Positions 34,901-49,900 of a stretch of DNA of 64,000 bases are shown in pieces. This DNA comes from Pelobates cultripes (Eukaryota > Chordata > Amphibia > Anura > Pelobatidae): contig OW240920.1 in assembly GCA_933207985.1 (NCBI GenBank), positions 126,457,184 through 126,521,183 of the forward strand, read 5' to 3'. Under the pieces are notes generated by a model. The model was not told where the DNA came from. It searched no databases and saw nothing but the letters and a program-made list of their open reading frames with translations. The position numbers were made by a program, and so were the translations under genes. Position 1 is the stretch's first letter. Each line of letters opens with the position of its first letter.

Positions 34901-37900
34901 TGATCATGGATACATTAAATAAATATGAATCTTTGTAAAAAGAAACAATCAAGAAAAGCTACATTTGAAAACATCTACAGTGTTAGAAAGAAAATTAAAC
35001 CACTAATTCCTTAAAAGTGACATTACAATTTGCCAGGCAATTGTAGAACAATGTCTGTTCACTTTAAAAAAAAAAAATCCATCCAATAAAAAACAAACAA
35101 AAAAAAAACACAAAACAAAAACAAACCACAAACGTTCCTCACAGGGAAATGATCAGTCATTGGAGAGCATTTACACCAGGGGTGCCCAAAAGGTAGATCC
35201 CCTAGCTTTGCAGGTCTTTAGAATGGCAAAGCATCATGGGAACTGTAGTTTTAAAACATGTGGGGGATTTACCAGTTTGGCACCGCTGATCTACACCATG
35301 AGAAACCAGTAAATGAAAGATACAAATCAAAATGTGCATATATTTAATGGGGGTGAGAACTAAAATCATTAACTAATTTCACCAAAGCCGGTCACACAGC
35401 ACTGAGCTCATTCGGCAGTATTCGTTCTTAGTCTTGTGACTAATTTTATTATTCTCTCCAAAGCGTAGTGCAGCTGCTATCCGGTGTCTGGTTTCTCTAT
35501 GTCTAGGTGCTAAGTGAGCCTTGGTGAGGGATAGGTGCAACAACTCATTACACACCACAACAAACAGCAGTGATTATGGCACTAAATTTAAACAATTGTG
35601 TAATTATCTTCAATTAACCTGAGAAATGCAAACAACTCAAAACCTTTTTAAACAGCTGACCTACCAAGAGACAATCTGAGAGGACAAGCAGATTGTCTCT
35701 AATAGCATAAATGGCTTAAAATGCCAAAGATGTACAAGGCCATTAATTCTAAGAAGGAATATTCTAATGCATTAGAACATTACTGAAATGGTCAACCAGA
35801 CAGTGTATTGGATGGTCAAACTTTTTTATCTTTAAAAGAAAACAAACCCAATCATTAAAGTATTTATGCTTGTAGGTTTTTTTGGTCTACCTTGCCGTGT
35901 CAAATTAATGTAAATTCAAAGTAGTTATGATATTACACTAGGCACCTGACACCAGTTTCAAGCTAGCCCCCAGGGTAGAGTAGGCAAAGATTTTTTTCTC
36001 CCTATAAAAGAAGTGAAATCCATAGGTCTACCAAGTCACTCACTTTTAGATCTTCAAATTATCCTGTAAAAATAACTTCTAGGTAACTAAGGGACATTAA
36101 AAGTGCTCTATAATATGCTGTAGTAATGGAGCCAGCATGCCCCATGTTCTGTGTCCATTTAAACATAAACCATTTAAACATTTGGAAATAAATGGTACTG
36201 CCAATGCAGAAGGTAATTAATTTAATGGGGGGGAGGGGGGGGCAGGCCATGAGATGCCTGTGACCTGTGGGAGCCTCTGTTTGTACCACACCTCTTAAAC
36301 CATTTGTCAGTGTGAAGAGCATGCTGGCACTAACCAGTACAGCCTGCCTGTATTGGCTATAAAACATGCTGTAATGGTTATGGTGCCAGGAGTACCCTGG
36401 CCACCTCATTCATCCACTGTAAATATTTGTTTTTTAGAACAATTTTACCTCTTACCTGGAGTTTGCCAGGCGTTCCTTCCAGTGGCCACTACTAAGATAA
36501 GGAAGCTCCCGAACAGGAGCTTCCATTAGCTCTCCAGAGCCAAAACCTGCATTGCAAGCCAAGCTTATTGGCTGTGCAAATCAGCAAATTGCCCTCAGCC
36601 AAAGAGCCAAGTTCTGCACAGCTTCGCTGAGAGCTTCTGGCTCAGTTTAGGTTGGGAGCGGCACCTAGCAGACTCCAGGAAAGAAATTAAACGAGTCTAA
36701 CCAAAAAAAAAACAAAAAAACCCATTTTGAACATTTACAATGGGATGGACAGCAGGGCGATGTTGGAACCATAGCCATTACAGCATGCAGGAGTGGTTAT
36801 ACTGCTTGGAGGGTTCCTTAAACAGGGTTATTCAGGAAAATAGCTACTTTGTATTACGGACAATTCTCAAACTGTAAGCATAGTGTACTTTCAGAATAAA
36901 TTAGTGAATAACCCTGTAATGTACTAAGCACTGTCGAGGAGGTACCCAGATAGCTATAAAGTTCTCTTTGCATTTTAAGTGTTCACAGAAAACTAGCCAG
37001 GAACCATTTAAGCCTGGTAATAAAAATTACCTTTAAAAATGAAATTAAAATACCCACAAACTTTGGGAGTATTAATTTATTAAATTATCAAAACATATAA
37101 AAATAGGTTTTTACAATCTTTCAACATAAATAAAACACATAAAAATATACTATACAACTGTAGGAAATACGTTAAAATAGAACAAGTATAAAACTAGGAC
37201 CTCTTATTATTACAAACTGTACCTGCTTGTTAGCCTTCAAGACAGTCCTCAGAGTGGCTATTTGTTCCCGTTTAGTGCTTAGCAAAGATTTCAATTTCAT
37301 GATTTCTTCAACCAAAACTTCTTTGTCTTTATCCATTTCAGAAGCTATGGTCTCTAGTGAAGTGTGGTGCCAAGACAACGCAATTGCACCCTGCAGATGC
37401 TTTAACTGGTCTTTAACAATAGCAAGAAGGTGTGTTATGGTTAGCGGTTCTCTGGCAGAGTCACCAAAATCTGACCCGACAGAAGAGCCAGGACTACTCA
37501 GTGGGGAGGGCTCGCCACTTTGTAAGTCTGTCATATCAAGTTCCTGATTAACTAAAAGCTTGCCAAAAAACTCAGAAGACTTTCTTTTGCGAAAATGCAG
37601 TCTAGAGCCTTTCCCATCTTTGTAATAATCAAGCATCACCCGGTTAGGGGTCAAATTATTCCGCATGCAGACATGGTTATAAAGAAGAGCTAGATCTTCT
37701 GTGAAAGACATTAGCTCGTCTTGGGTCAGGGTAAGCTTGCTCTGAAAGTCACAGCATAACCTCTGTGAGGCCCTTAATTCTTCCTGAACTTCAGATAAGC
37801 GTCCTTTATCATTTTGTTCAGATCTCATGTACAGACTGAGTTTTTCAGCTACTTCATTTTTGGTTGACTCCCATTGTGCCCGCTCTTGCCGATACCTTTC

Positions 37901-40900
37901 TTCCAAACTTTCATATTGTTGTTTGAGGTCTTTCAACTCCTTCCTGAGTCCAGACATTTCCATACCCCGATGGCCACAAGTGCATTGCAAAAGATCATCT
38001 CTATTATCCAGGTCTGCATGGCTAAAGTCACATGTCATTTTTAAGACATTAATTTGGTCAGTCAAGTTGACGTTTTGTTGCCGTTCTTTGCCCAGAGCTT
38101 CACTGACAGAATCCAGGTTTTTCTGAAGCTCCTGCAGGTTTTCCTCCAAGGATTCCTTCTCTCGATCAACCTGTGCAACAGAGAAGACCATTTAGAATCA
38201 ATTTTAACTACAGCACCATTTTGATAGTACAACTAAAGTCAAAAATAGTCATTAAAATAATTTCATCAAGTATTGAAAGTAAAAGTAGTTTGCTTTACAA
38301 AGGGGTGAGGAGACGAACCAAAGGGTCCTGTCACCTCACCTTAGGTGACAGGACCCTTTGTCCATGCATATGTACCTTGGGTCAGACAGTGTTTAAAAAC
38401 AAAGTCTATGGTCTTCCTTGTCCAGAAGCAGGGAAGACCAGAGAGACTGACTGCTCTTGGTAGGATGAAGGTCTCATTTATTTTTACTACATACATTTCA
38501 TATTTAACCCCCTTAAGGACACCTGACGTGTGACATGTCATGATTGCCTTTTATTCCAGAAGTTTGGTCCTTAAATATATAAAAATAAAATTAAGTTACA
38601 TTTCCTTTCAATACTATACAAGACTTGCAATAAAACACTGACAGTCTTACATTGTACTACTACAATAAGCACTTGCTCCAAGTTATGGCGACGAGCAGAA
38701 ACCCCTCTTCCCCCCCAAAAAACACAAAGATACATAATGTTAAAGGAACACTATAGTCACCTAAATAACTAGCTAAATAAAGCAGTTTTAGTGTATAGAT
38801 CATTCCCCTGCAATTTCACTGCTCAATTCACTGTCATTTAGGAGTTAAATCACGTTGTTTCTGTTTATGCAGCCCTAGCCACACCTCCCCTGGCTATGAT
38901 TGACAGAGCCTGCATGAAAAAAAACTGGTTTCACTTTCAAACAGGTAATTTACCTTAAATAATGGTATCTCAATCTCTAAATTGAACTGTAATCACATAC
39001 AGGAGGCTCTTGCAGGGTCTAGCAAGCTATTAACATAGCAGGAGATAAGAAAATCTTAATTAAACAGAACTTGCAATAAAGAAAGCCTAAATAGGGCTCT
39101 CTTTACAGGAAGGGTTTATGGAAGGCTGTGCAAGTCACATGCAGGGAGGTGTGACTAGGGTTCATAAACAAAGGGATTTAACTCCTAAATGGCAGAGGAT
39201 TGAGCATTGAGGCTGCAGGGGCATGTTCTATACTCCAAAACTGCTTCATTAAGCTAAAGTAGTCCAGGTGACAATAGTGTCCCTTTAATATTTTATGTCT
39301 AGATTCTGCATAGTGGAAGAAACGTGGTAGATATTCATTACAAAACTCGACCATAAACCTTTGTGGAATTACAAAATCTACCACAAACCTCAGCTTATAC
39401 AAGACTTAAATAGATAAGATATTTTAAATCAGGCTTATGAATTTAAAAAAGTTTGTGTAAGTTTGTGGCAATAGTATATTGCTAGTTTAACCTCTTAAGG
39501 ACCAAACTTCTGGAATAAGAGGGAATTATGACAGGTCATGTGTCCTTAAGGGGTTAACTTATAAAGCTGAAGGAAAAAAAGAGAAAACACAAAATTTAAC
39601 CCCCTCTCAACTTGTCATTTTAACTTAAAATCTGCAGCCTTTCCTGACCTACATATATTTAAACAGTCAAAAAAAAAAAAAAAGTTAAACACACACACAC
39701 ACACACACTTTAGCCAAATCCCAACCCAGTCCTCAAGCACTCCCTACCAATCCAGGGTTTAGGGATTAACCTGTTGTGTTCAAAGTGTTTATTTTTCTTT
39801 GTAAAAACACCGTAGACACCATTTAGTAATCCCTAAATTCTGGACTGTAGGGGGTACATGAGGACTGGATTGGGAACCACTGGTGTAGATCATCAAGTTT
39901 GATCTCAGTCAATGGGGCAGAGCCACCCGTAAAAGACCCGGGTGACGCTTTGAAAAAAGAAAGAGGGTACGCTCACCATTAACCTAGATGACAAGGGTGG
40001 CCAGGCACATAAATTGTTCATTTAGACCTATAATATTAGGAATACACATTTGTATTCCCGACACTAGTGTTCCTTTAAGCTCTTCATGTTCTGCATTGTG
40101 ATGATACCAAACATAGTGACACTATAGTCACCAGAACAACTACAGCTTAGTCTAATTCTGGCGAGTGTAAACATTGCCTTTTCTTTCACATTGCCCCATA
40201 GCGACACCTCCAGTGGCCATTCCTCAGATGGCCACTGGAGGTACTTCCTTGATCAGTGTTCTGCACAGAGACGCTGAGCTTTCTTTGTAGAAATGCATGG
40301 ATTCAATGCCTCTCTATGAGGAGGTGCCGATAAACCAAGCAGGCGTATGTCCTCAGCCCCATGTAGTTTCTCAGCCAATCCAAAGCTTGCTTTATGGGAA
40401 AACCTTGGATTGGCAGAAAAAAAAAAAATCTAAAAAATCTGATGTCTGCAAAGAGGTGGATTGGGGCAGGGTAAGCAGACCCGCACAGTGCTATAAATAA
40501 TGTAAGTTAAAGGACCACTATAGGCACCCAGACCACTTCAGCACAATGAAGTGGTCTGGGTGCCAGGTCCCCCAGGTTTTAACCCTGCAGCTGTTAACAT
40601 AAATTTTAGAGAAACTGCTGTTTACACTGCAGGGTTAATCCAGCCACTAGAGACACTTCTGCGATGCTCAATGCGAAAAATCGCATTGAGAACGCAGAAC
40701 GTCCACAGGAAAGCATTGAGTAAAGCTCACCTATGGCCAGTTTGAACGCGCAATAGGCTCTGGCCGCGCATGTGCATTCATCTCCACTTGGGAGCTAACG
40801 TTAAAGGGGGAGGAGAGGTCACTGGCGCTGGATAAAGGTAAGTGGCTGAAGGGGGGCACCTAAGGACTATATAGTGCCAGGAAAACAAGTTTTCCTAACA

Positions 40901-43900
40901 CTATGAGGTCCTTTAAATTACCTTTTAAAGGGGCTAGAGGGAGGCAAGCCACCTAAATGGTGGTTTTAACACAGAAGGGTCAGGAAAACAGGTTTGTGTT
41001 CCTTTCAATCTCCCCATAGAGGAACATTAAAACGCTTTTCTATGAGGCAAATCCTGTTGGTGCAGTGTGAACCAAAAATCAGTAATTTTTTTTACCCTAA
41101 AGAGTTCCATAAAAACCATGGCAAAGGTATACATGTGGGAGTGATGCTGTACTCAGAAGAACACAAGTCCTGTGAAATGTTAGATATATAAATATCACAT
41201 CGGTCAACAAAATAGAGGCCTTGATGAGAGAATGTGATATCCAAAACAACTGCAAATCAGGGTTTACAGCCCAATAGAATAAGAACAAGCTAAAATACCC
41301 TTTGAGTCAGAAAAAAACCCCACCAGATTAGGTAGTATTTCAACTTAAAGCTCAGAGCAGAGAATGAGGATTGAAGCAGCATTGACACGATTTCATAAAT
41401 CTTTATTATGAAATGTAACGAGTCCAGACTGACAGCGCCGCTCTAACTTTCATTGCAATTCAGTGATAAGATTAGATTTGTATTACTTCTCTTAGCCAAG
41501 ATGTATATTGAATGTGAAGGATAGCATAAAATCTAGCCTAATAAAAAAAAGTTAGTGAGGCAAACAGAGTCCGTTTGGGTTACGTTAGCATTTGGTAATC
41601 ACACAGTAACTCGTGTAGGTGTGATTTATAGGCCCCCAGGACAAATTGAAGAGTTAGATAATCTACTAGTTGAGGAAATAGCTAAAATGACAATGAAGGG
41701 GGAAGTTATCATGGGTGACTTTAATCTTCCTGATGTAAATTGGAAAACAAAATTAGCTACTTGTGCCAGGAGCACACATATTCTAAACTCACTACTGGGA
41801 TTGTCTCTAAAACAAGGTGTTGAAGAGTCAANNNNNNNNNNNNNNNNNNNNNNNNNNNNNNNNNNNNNNNNNNNNNNNNNNNNNNNNNNNNNNNNNNNNN
41901 NNNNNNNNNNNNNNNNNNNNNNNNNNNNNNNGTAGATGGGCCGAATGGTTATCTGCCGTCACATTCTATGTTTCTATGAATGATAAACATTGAATTTCCT
42001 TTTGAAGATAAAAATCTAAATTGAAGCAATTTGTTAAACTCACAATGGAAAAAATAAAAACCACACACCATTTACAGCTATATGAAGTGGATCTCTACTT
42101 TGCACTATAAGCTATTGCAGTAAAATTTGAGTTAAAAGATTGATGGTATCTTTACTACAGCTGTAGAAAATATAGTACTTTGTAAAAATATATGCAAGAT
42201 AAAAAAGATCTTAGTAGAAATCAAATCTTTTTACAAATCTTTACAATAACTTTTCTGATTAGTTTATACTACCAAGGTGTTTTTCGGAACTTTGTTTTTA
42301 TAAAATTTATGCTGTGAAAAAGTGCATTACTAATGAAAACATTGCATTAAAATACAGCCACATGTTAAAAAAAAATCTGTAATTTCATGCTGAATATCTT
42401 TTGGACTAGAATGCATCTTGAAAAGAAAGCCATCTAGATGCATTTTCCTCCAAAAGCATTTTATGAAAACCCGATAAATTAATCGCAAACATGACATACA
42501 CCCTGCTCTAATCAAGGTTTTACCTCAAGAAGCTAAAGAACATATGATATGAGACACGATTAGTTAAACTAATACTTTTCTAAACTTGCATGCAGTAGCG
42601 AGGGAGTGCAGCTGCCATGACTGACATGCATGGTTCCAATAAAGCATACTACTCTAGGTCAGTACCGGGGCACTGCACCAAAGCCCAGTTGTGTGGCAGA
42701 GAGCTGCTAGGGAGACCAGGAGAAGCCCCATCACTGTGTTCTTTGAGAGAGTCTGAGAGTTCAACCCTATTCTGTTCAGTTCTGGGCTTCTGCTCACTCC
42801 CACTGTAAGGGGCCTCTTCATGTATAAAAACCATTCACTGGCCTGACAATTTTTACAATCACTCAGTAGAGTCTTAACTAAGTCATAATATTAAAGGAAC
42901 ACTTCAGTCTCCATAACAACTTAATTGGCATGAAGTGGTTATGGTGCCAGGAGGTCATTGGCTCACTTTTAGTGAAAGGTAACACCAAAGTCTGTGTTCC
43001 AGGGCCAGGTCGCTCTGGCCCACGGCCCTACATCCTCATCTGTAATCCTATGGAACGAAAGGTTTGGGGGCGTCACTGATTGACTTTAGCCTAGTGTTGG
43101 TTGACTACTCAATCAGCATGTACAGTTATGAAAAGAAAGCAACTGATTAGCTTAGAGTTCCAGAGACGTTCTGGCAACATAATCATAATTAAGTTACCAA
43201 CCACCAGGTTTGTCCTGCACACTTCACTCGGTGAAGTGTGCCTCTGTACAATATAGCATTGGAACATCTTCTGTACATTAGACAAAAGATTCAGATGAAA
43301 AAGATAATAAAAAAATTAAAATATATAGTATTGTTTTAAAGGGACTCTCCAGTGCCAGGAAAAGATATGTGTTTTCATGGCACTGCAGGACCATGCAGTG
43401 CCCCCTCCCTCCCACTCCCCATCCCATGTTGAAGGGTTTAAAACCCATTCAGTGACTTACCTGAATCCAGCGCCGATGGCCCTTGGCGCTGGGTCAGGCT
43501 CCACCCAAGCTCCTCCCCCACCATCGGGGGAGACCTGCCATGCACATTAGACCTCCCCAAACGAAAGCATTATTCAATGCTTTCCTATGGGGATTCTGGC
43601 GACGCTGGAGGTCCTCATGCATAGCGTGAGGACGTCCAGCTTAGTTTAAAAAACACTTTGTGTTTTAAGAAGCCGAAAGTCGCTCTAGTGGCTGTCTGAT
43701 CGACCGCCACTAGAGTAGGACTTAACCCTGCAAGGTAATTATGGGCAGAAGTGGTCTGGGTGCCTGCACCTCCCAATTTTTTTATTTTTATTTTAACCAT
43801 TATTTTAGTTTCCCACTTTATGATGGGCTGTTTCTGCATCATCAATCCATCTGACGATTGTCAAATAATCCGAAAATTGTTGGAACACCCCCAAAAAATT

Positions 43901-46900
43901 AATAACGTACACAATTTATTTTCGGTCACTTGCCTAGTCAGTTCAATTAACACATTCCGTGCACTTCTGTGAACGTTTTTAAAGTTAATTACATTTTAAA
44001 CCTTAAAATGGGAATTAAGGGCAAAATGAAATGGCCTAGGTGGTGGGAGCAAAGGTGAGACCACAAGCTGGAGAAGAGGTTGTGTTCTGTTAAGGGATCA
44101 GCCAATATAAATTATTCTCTAGAGCCAATTACGATACAAATTATTGGTTGCCTTTCTGGAAGATTGCTAAAACCAGTGCCGACATTCTGTACATTAAATC
44201 TTTGGAAAAGCAGTTTCTACACAAATCTGAATCACAGAGAACCCATCATGTGCAGTGCGGGTGCTGACAGCAATCACTCCCATCACTCTCAGCCAGCCTA
44301 GTAAATTACTGTAGATTATTCACGGTCTTAACTCCCTGCCTTCAGCTGAGCTCTGCATGCAGGAACTCATAGGGATGGGTTATGTGAGGTCGCAAAATGG
44401 TGCCTCCCTAGCCGGCAGCTGGAGTGTCCAGATGAGAGACTGCGAGAAGTTAGTAAGTTATCGGTAACATCAGTCAATTACAAGGTGGATACCAGTTATC
44501 AGAAATATGCCGAAAATTAGCTCTAATGAACAGTGTAATTGATAAGCAGATTATCTCTAGTTCTGTTGACTGTTGTGCTAAACTCTGGACAAGCAAGAAA
44601 GGTATTTTTAATAAACTGGACTGTTTTTAAAAGGAAATAAGCAAAGTCGACTTTAGCTTTTTGTATGTAGGGACAGTCCCTTAATGAACAAAGCATGTAA
44701 ATGTTAAAGGGTTAACTCCAACTATCAGTCCGCCGTGTGTATGATGCCAGGAGTATCCTGACCTGGATCCCTGGTAATGGGGCAAACAGTTGTGCAGTGG
44801 TTAAAAACTCCGTTCAAAACGCTGCAGGTAGACTGCAGGCACTATGACCACCTGAAATCACTGAAGTAGTCATGCTGCTTGAAGTAACCCTTCTGCAGTT
44901 ACCATTACAGCCTAGCAAGGAACAAAAACACGGACAAATCCAGTGGTTGGAGCAGACATTCCTGCCAAAGAAAATATCTTTGTAGCATTGCATAAGGAGC
45001 TTGAGACATCACCAGGAAGAGTTTAATACATGCTCAAATAGATTGAGAAAACTGTACATGACAAAGACATTGGTTTTTAGTCTCCAGGCTGTATAGGAGT
45101 TTACGGCATTTCATTATTTATGTAGCACCAGCAAATTCCATATATTCAGAATACCCACTGACTAGCAATCAGTGCGATAGGGTTGGCTGACTAGTCGGGA
45201 GAGCACAGGAGTTTGCAGAAAAAAAGAAAACTTCAAAAAAGGTAAACATTTTGCATGCTTTTGTTGAATTTATAGAAAAATATTAAAAGTTTAGGCAGAG
45301 AAGGGATGCTGGAGGTACAGCAATGTGTGTATAATTTGAGCATTATTTTCCTAAAATCTACTGCATCTGTTACCTAAATTGTGAATTGTAATGTTTTGCA
45401 CTCTAGGTGCCCTAACTGTACATAGTAAACAGGTTAAATAGGGTATATAAAATTATCAACAACTAATCATTGACTTATTAAAGGTTCTTTGCATTCTGAC
45501 ATTTACAGTTTGATGATTAGTAAGTGGGTAGATTTTAACTGTATAGCAGAATCAATGAAAACTGAAACTGCCATTAGCAGAATACCCAATTACATCTAAT
45601 AAGGGAAGACTTATGCAGTGAATACTTAATTTCACTTTATGCCTGCACTTCTATGCAGTATATCGGCTACTTACCTGAACCTGTCCCTCAGGCACAGACA
45701 TCTTCAGGCAGGTCCTCTTTAGTTTCTGGTGCTAAAGCACCAATAGCCAACGTCAGTGCTGTACTCTTCTACGAGAGTACAGCATCGAGGTCTGTGGAGG
45801 ATCCCACGATCCTCCATGCACAGAAGCAGCGGCTGGGATGATTGACATTTCTACATGGCAGCAGCTCCATCCAATGTTTAAGAAAAAAAAGTCGTAGGAA
45901 AAAAGTACATAAGACAAAGATGTCCCTACTTTGGAAACCATGTAAATAAGGCGCAACAGTGTCGCTTTAAAGGAACTCCATAGTGTTTGGAATAGAAGCT
46001 GCGCTCCACTGCCCACCCTGCATCACAGCACTGAAAGTGTTAAATAATCCTCTCTTTCACTCACCTTATTCCAGTGCCAAAGTCCCTCAGTGCTGGAGCT
46101 GTCAGCACAGAGAACCTCTTGAGTGCATTAGGCAAGCATTAAATCAATGCTTTCCTACGGGATTTTGAGAACTTCCAGCCTCATGCAACGCATGAGGACA
46201 TCCAGCATTGTTTCAAGGAGTCAAACTTTGGAGGCAGTCTTAGCCCTGCAATGAAAGCATTGCAGTTTCAAAAGGAGGACAAGGACACTGCACCCAGACC
46301 ATTTCAACAAGATTAAGTGGTCAAGGTGCCTATGATGTTCCTTTAACTTGTCACCCACTCACTTTTTGGGCAAGAAGTTCAATTTAAAATGGTAACTGCA
46401 GATTATATTATTAATCTTTAAACAAACTGATTAAATGGTTATCAGCAATAATGTTTAAAGATTTTGAACAAATCCAGTGACTCACATTGAGAGGTCAGTT
46501 AAGAGGTTTAAACTTGGGACAGTTATTGCTAATCCATCTGTCATAGCATGAAATCCATCACTAATCTTGTGCAGTTTAAAGTGCGGTCAGGTTTATTAAT
46601 TGAAAAAACAACCATCTCATTCACATCTTAACTTACACATAGGTTTCTGAAAAACCAGCAGACGTTAAAAAGCAGCTCTAAGTATCCACAAGAAAACACT
46701 ACAAATAAAACATCTACAAATCCAGGTAACTGAAAGAAATACCTGCAGGAGCTGCTGCTTAAGCTTCTGAATTTCCGTGATACTAAGCTCGGTGAAGAGG
46801 TCCGATGCCAGTTTAGGACCGGGGTGGAAGATGTCACTGCTGCGAGGTGTAGACATCAAGATTTCACCATTTGACTTGTTCAGGCCACCGCCATTGTATC

Positions 46901-49900
46901 CACTGTCAAACTCATCCTCAAAGTTAACCTGCAAGTTTCCTATAGAATCGTACTGGAGGAAACCAGACAACTCCCGTCTCAGTTCGTTTTTTTGCTCCCT
47001 CTCACTTTTCAGTGTCTCCAGGGCTTCTTCCAGGTGACGTTCAGATATGTCCTTTAGCCGTACCAACTCTTCTATCTGCCCATTCAGTATATCAATCTCC
47101 TCTTCCCTTCTTTTCAACTCGTGCTTTAATCCTTCAAATTCAACCTAAAACATTTAATGGAGTTTTAGAACAGATGTACTTTGAGAATAAGGACTCTGGC
47201 ATACTCCCGTACAAAAACAAATATACAGGTTAACTTTGGGAAGATTATTCGTGGAGTATAACCGGTACTTAAGGATCCCTGCGAAATTTAAAATCTCTTT
47301 ACAAAATGCATATTTTTTTTACTGCTATACAAAATAAAAAATAAAAAAAAACACAAAAAACCCCCCCACAAACAAAGTTACTACATTTCCTTTTCCATTT
47401 ACAGCTTTAAAAGAAGGGCAGGGGCACATTAAAAGGTTGTTACCCTTTACTAAGTTTCAGGAATTCACGTTCATCAAGTTAGTCTCATCTAGAGATATAT
47501 ATATTCTCAAAATCCAAAAAGATTATGGTGGGTAAAAATTGTGATTGAAAACCCCTTCCACCTGAAGTCTGTGGATAGTTAATACAATGTTAAACAAAAA
47601 TCTGCACACCAGTCAAGCCATAAGACTTGCTTTTTCCACAGAAATCCCAAATCTGCAGTGATGTTAAAACCGCAAAGGATTCCCCACCATAACCTTTTTG
47701 GATTTTGCTTCCCAAGCACTACCAAGCCTCAATAAGCAAACCAGTAATCAACCTCATGCTGAAGAGTTGCATTAACAACGAAACAGCTGTCCATGAGTGG
47801 TTCACTGGTTTTGCATCTTTTCCTAAATTGTGTTCCAAGCAGTTGTATACTGCAAACAGATTAAAAGGAATCCATATTTAAAATGGAATGAGGCAAAAAT
47901 GTGATTCTTTGTTAAACTAATTTGCATATGCCCACCCAGAATCCTTTGCGGTTGTAACATCACTGCATATTTGTGATTTCTGTGGGAAAAGCAAGTCTTA
48001 TGGCTTGACTGGTGTGCAGATTTTTGTTTAACATTGTATTAAATATATATTGGCACCTAGAGTGCAAAACATTACAATTCACACCACACACTAAAATGCA
48101 TTTGTAAAATAAGACTGACGTATAAAAGTTTGGAGTTTATAACAGTGATGGCTAAATATATATTCCTACTTCAGCTTTTGTGGAATATTTCCCCCTCGGG
48201 TTTAATCAGCCATTTGCTGGTTTAGCATCAACAGGAACTACTCTTTACAGAGACACATATGAAGGGTTTTGTAGAAAGGTTAAGGAGGCATACCTGGTTT
48301 TCCTTTAAGACTGACACTTGTTTCAAGAGGGAGATGTTTTCCTCTTCAAGTTCAGAAAAGTCTTGTAGGTGTCTCATTTCTCTAGCTTTGCACTGCTTTA
48401 TTTCATCCCGTAACTGCGTCTTCTCCTTGTCAATAGCTTGAAACTCCTTAAAAAAAAAAAAGTCATTTAAAAGATACAGCACCAATTACCCTGAACCAAC
48501 AGGATTAGACAACTAATCAATAAGTTGTTGGCCAATTTGTATTTTATTTATTTATTTTTTTTTTTTTTTAAATGAAAGGACACTGCAGCCTTGACCCTGC
48601 AATATGCCTCAGGAATGGGTAAATTACTGCAACAAGAATAGAAAAGCAGGCAACTGCTGTGTAAATGAGAGCAGCCGTTTCCAAGGGCCCAACTTTTTCC
48701 AGAGAAGGACTGCAAATGTATTTCAATATGAATAGCAGTTTGTAGCATGCGGTGATAATTTAGGTGTGCCTTGATCACATTAACTATAGCAAAATAAATA
48801 AAACCCATCACATGTCAGTTTAGTATTCAGACTGAGGTCACTAGTAATGCAGATGAGCTGAATAAAAGGGATTGTTCTAGGTAGAATGATTCATACTTTA
48901 CACAGCAATTTCGGTAATTTACAATGACTGTCAGAATTCAGTGACAACACAAAGGCCATAATATTTCACCAATACTAAACAGTTGATAACTTTAAAAAGA
49001 AACAAACTCCCCAAAAAGTGACAGTTTTGTTCCCACCCTCTAATAAAGGCTGTTTTAGCATTTATCGAAGGGAATAAAGTAGCAGAGGGCATACAAACTT
49101 TCTGATGCTGCACTACCATATTTCTACATTTTGGATGGCATGGTTGTACCATGATACTTCAGGCATCTACTGAGAAATTATGTACAAGCGCACATACACC
49201 ATTTTGTAAGTCAGGCAATACGGCACTGGAGGAACTTCACTAATCTGCATGCGGTGCCTGGACTTCAAGCAATCTTTTTTTAATTAGTAGGACATCAAAT
49301 ACCAGACCTTTAGTTTGCTATATGGTTGCACTAAAATATCTGAAGCAATAGTTTCTCTATTCCACTAATCCTGGCTAACAACTGTACTATGAATGCAAAA
49401 TCACCCGATAGATCAGGCCTTGTCTGGGTAGCTGCACTATCCTGGAGAGGAGGTACTAGGGCCTAGTAATAAAGCAGGAAGAGGATCTATCAGTCAGGAG
49501 ACCATCATTTTAGTTCATGGGGACTCACCCATTAAAACCAAGTGTTTTTAGAATATGTAGTTCAGACAGTAGCAGATCCATTCAGATTTGATAAGTGGGA
49601 CTAGTGGACAAGCTTATAGTAACCATGCCTGCCATCAGGATATGGCCAGAACCACTTTTTTCCTACTTAAAGGGACTGCATAGCATGTAAGCCATTAACG
49701 GAGTTTGTGTGCAGTGGTTTACACACTCAGAAAGCTGGACCAAGTAGATTTTAACTTCAAGGTCCTATATTGAAACAGTGTGCTCAAATACTTTAAGCCT
49801 GTCTTACCAAAAGTATACTATATTCTTTTGATAGAGTGGACCAAAAAATAAAATAAAAGCAGGCTTAAAACTGCAGAACCTGTTTGTGCAAAACAAGTAC

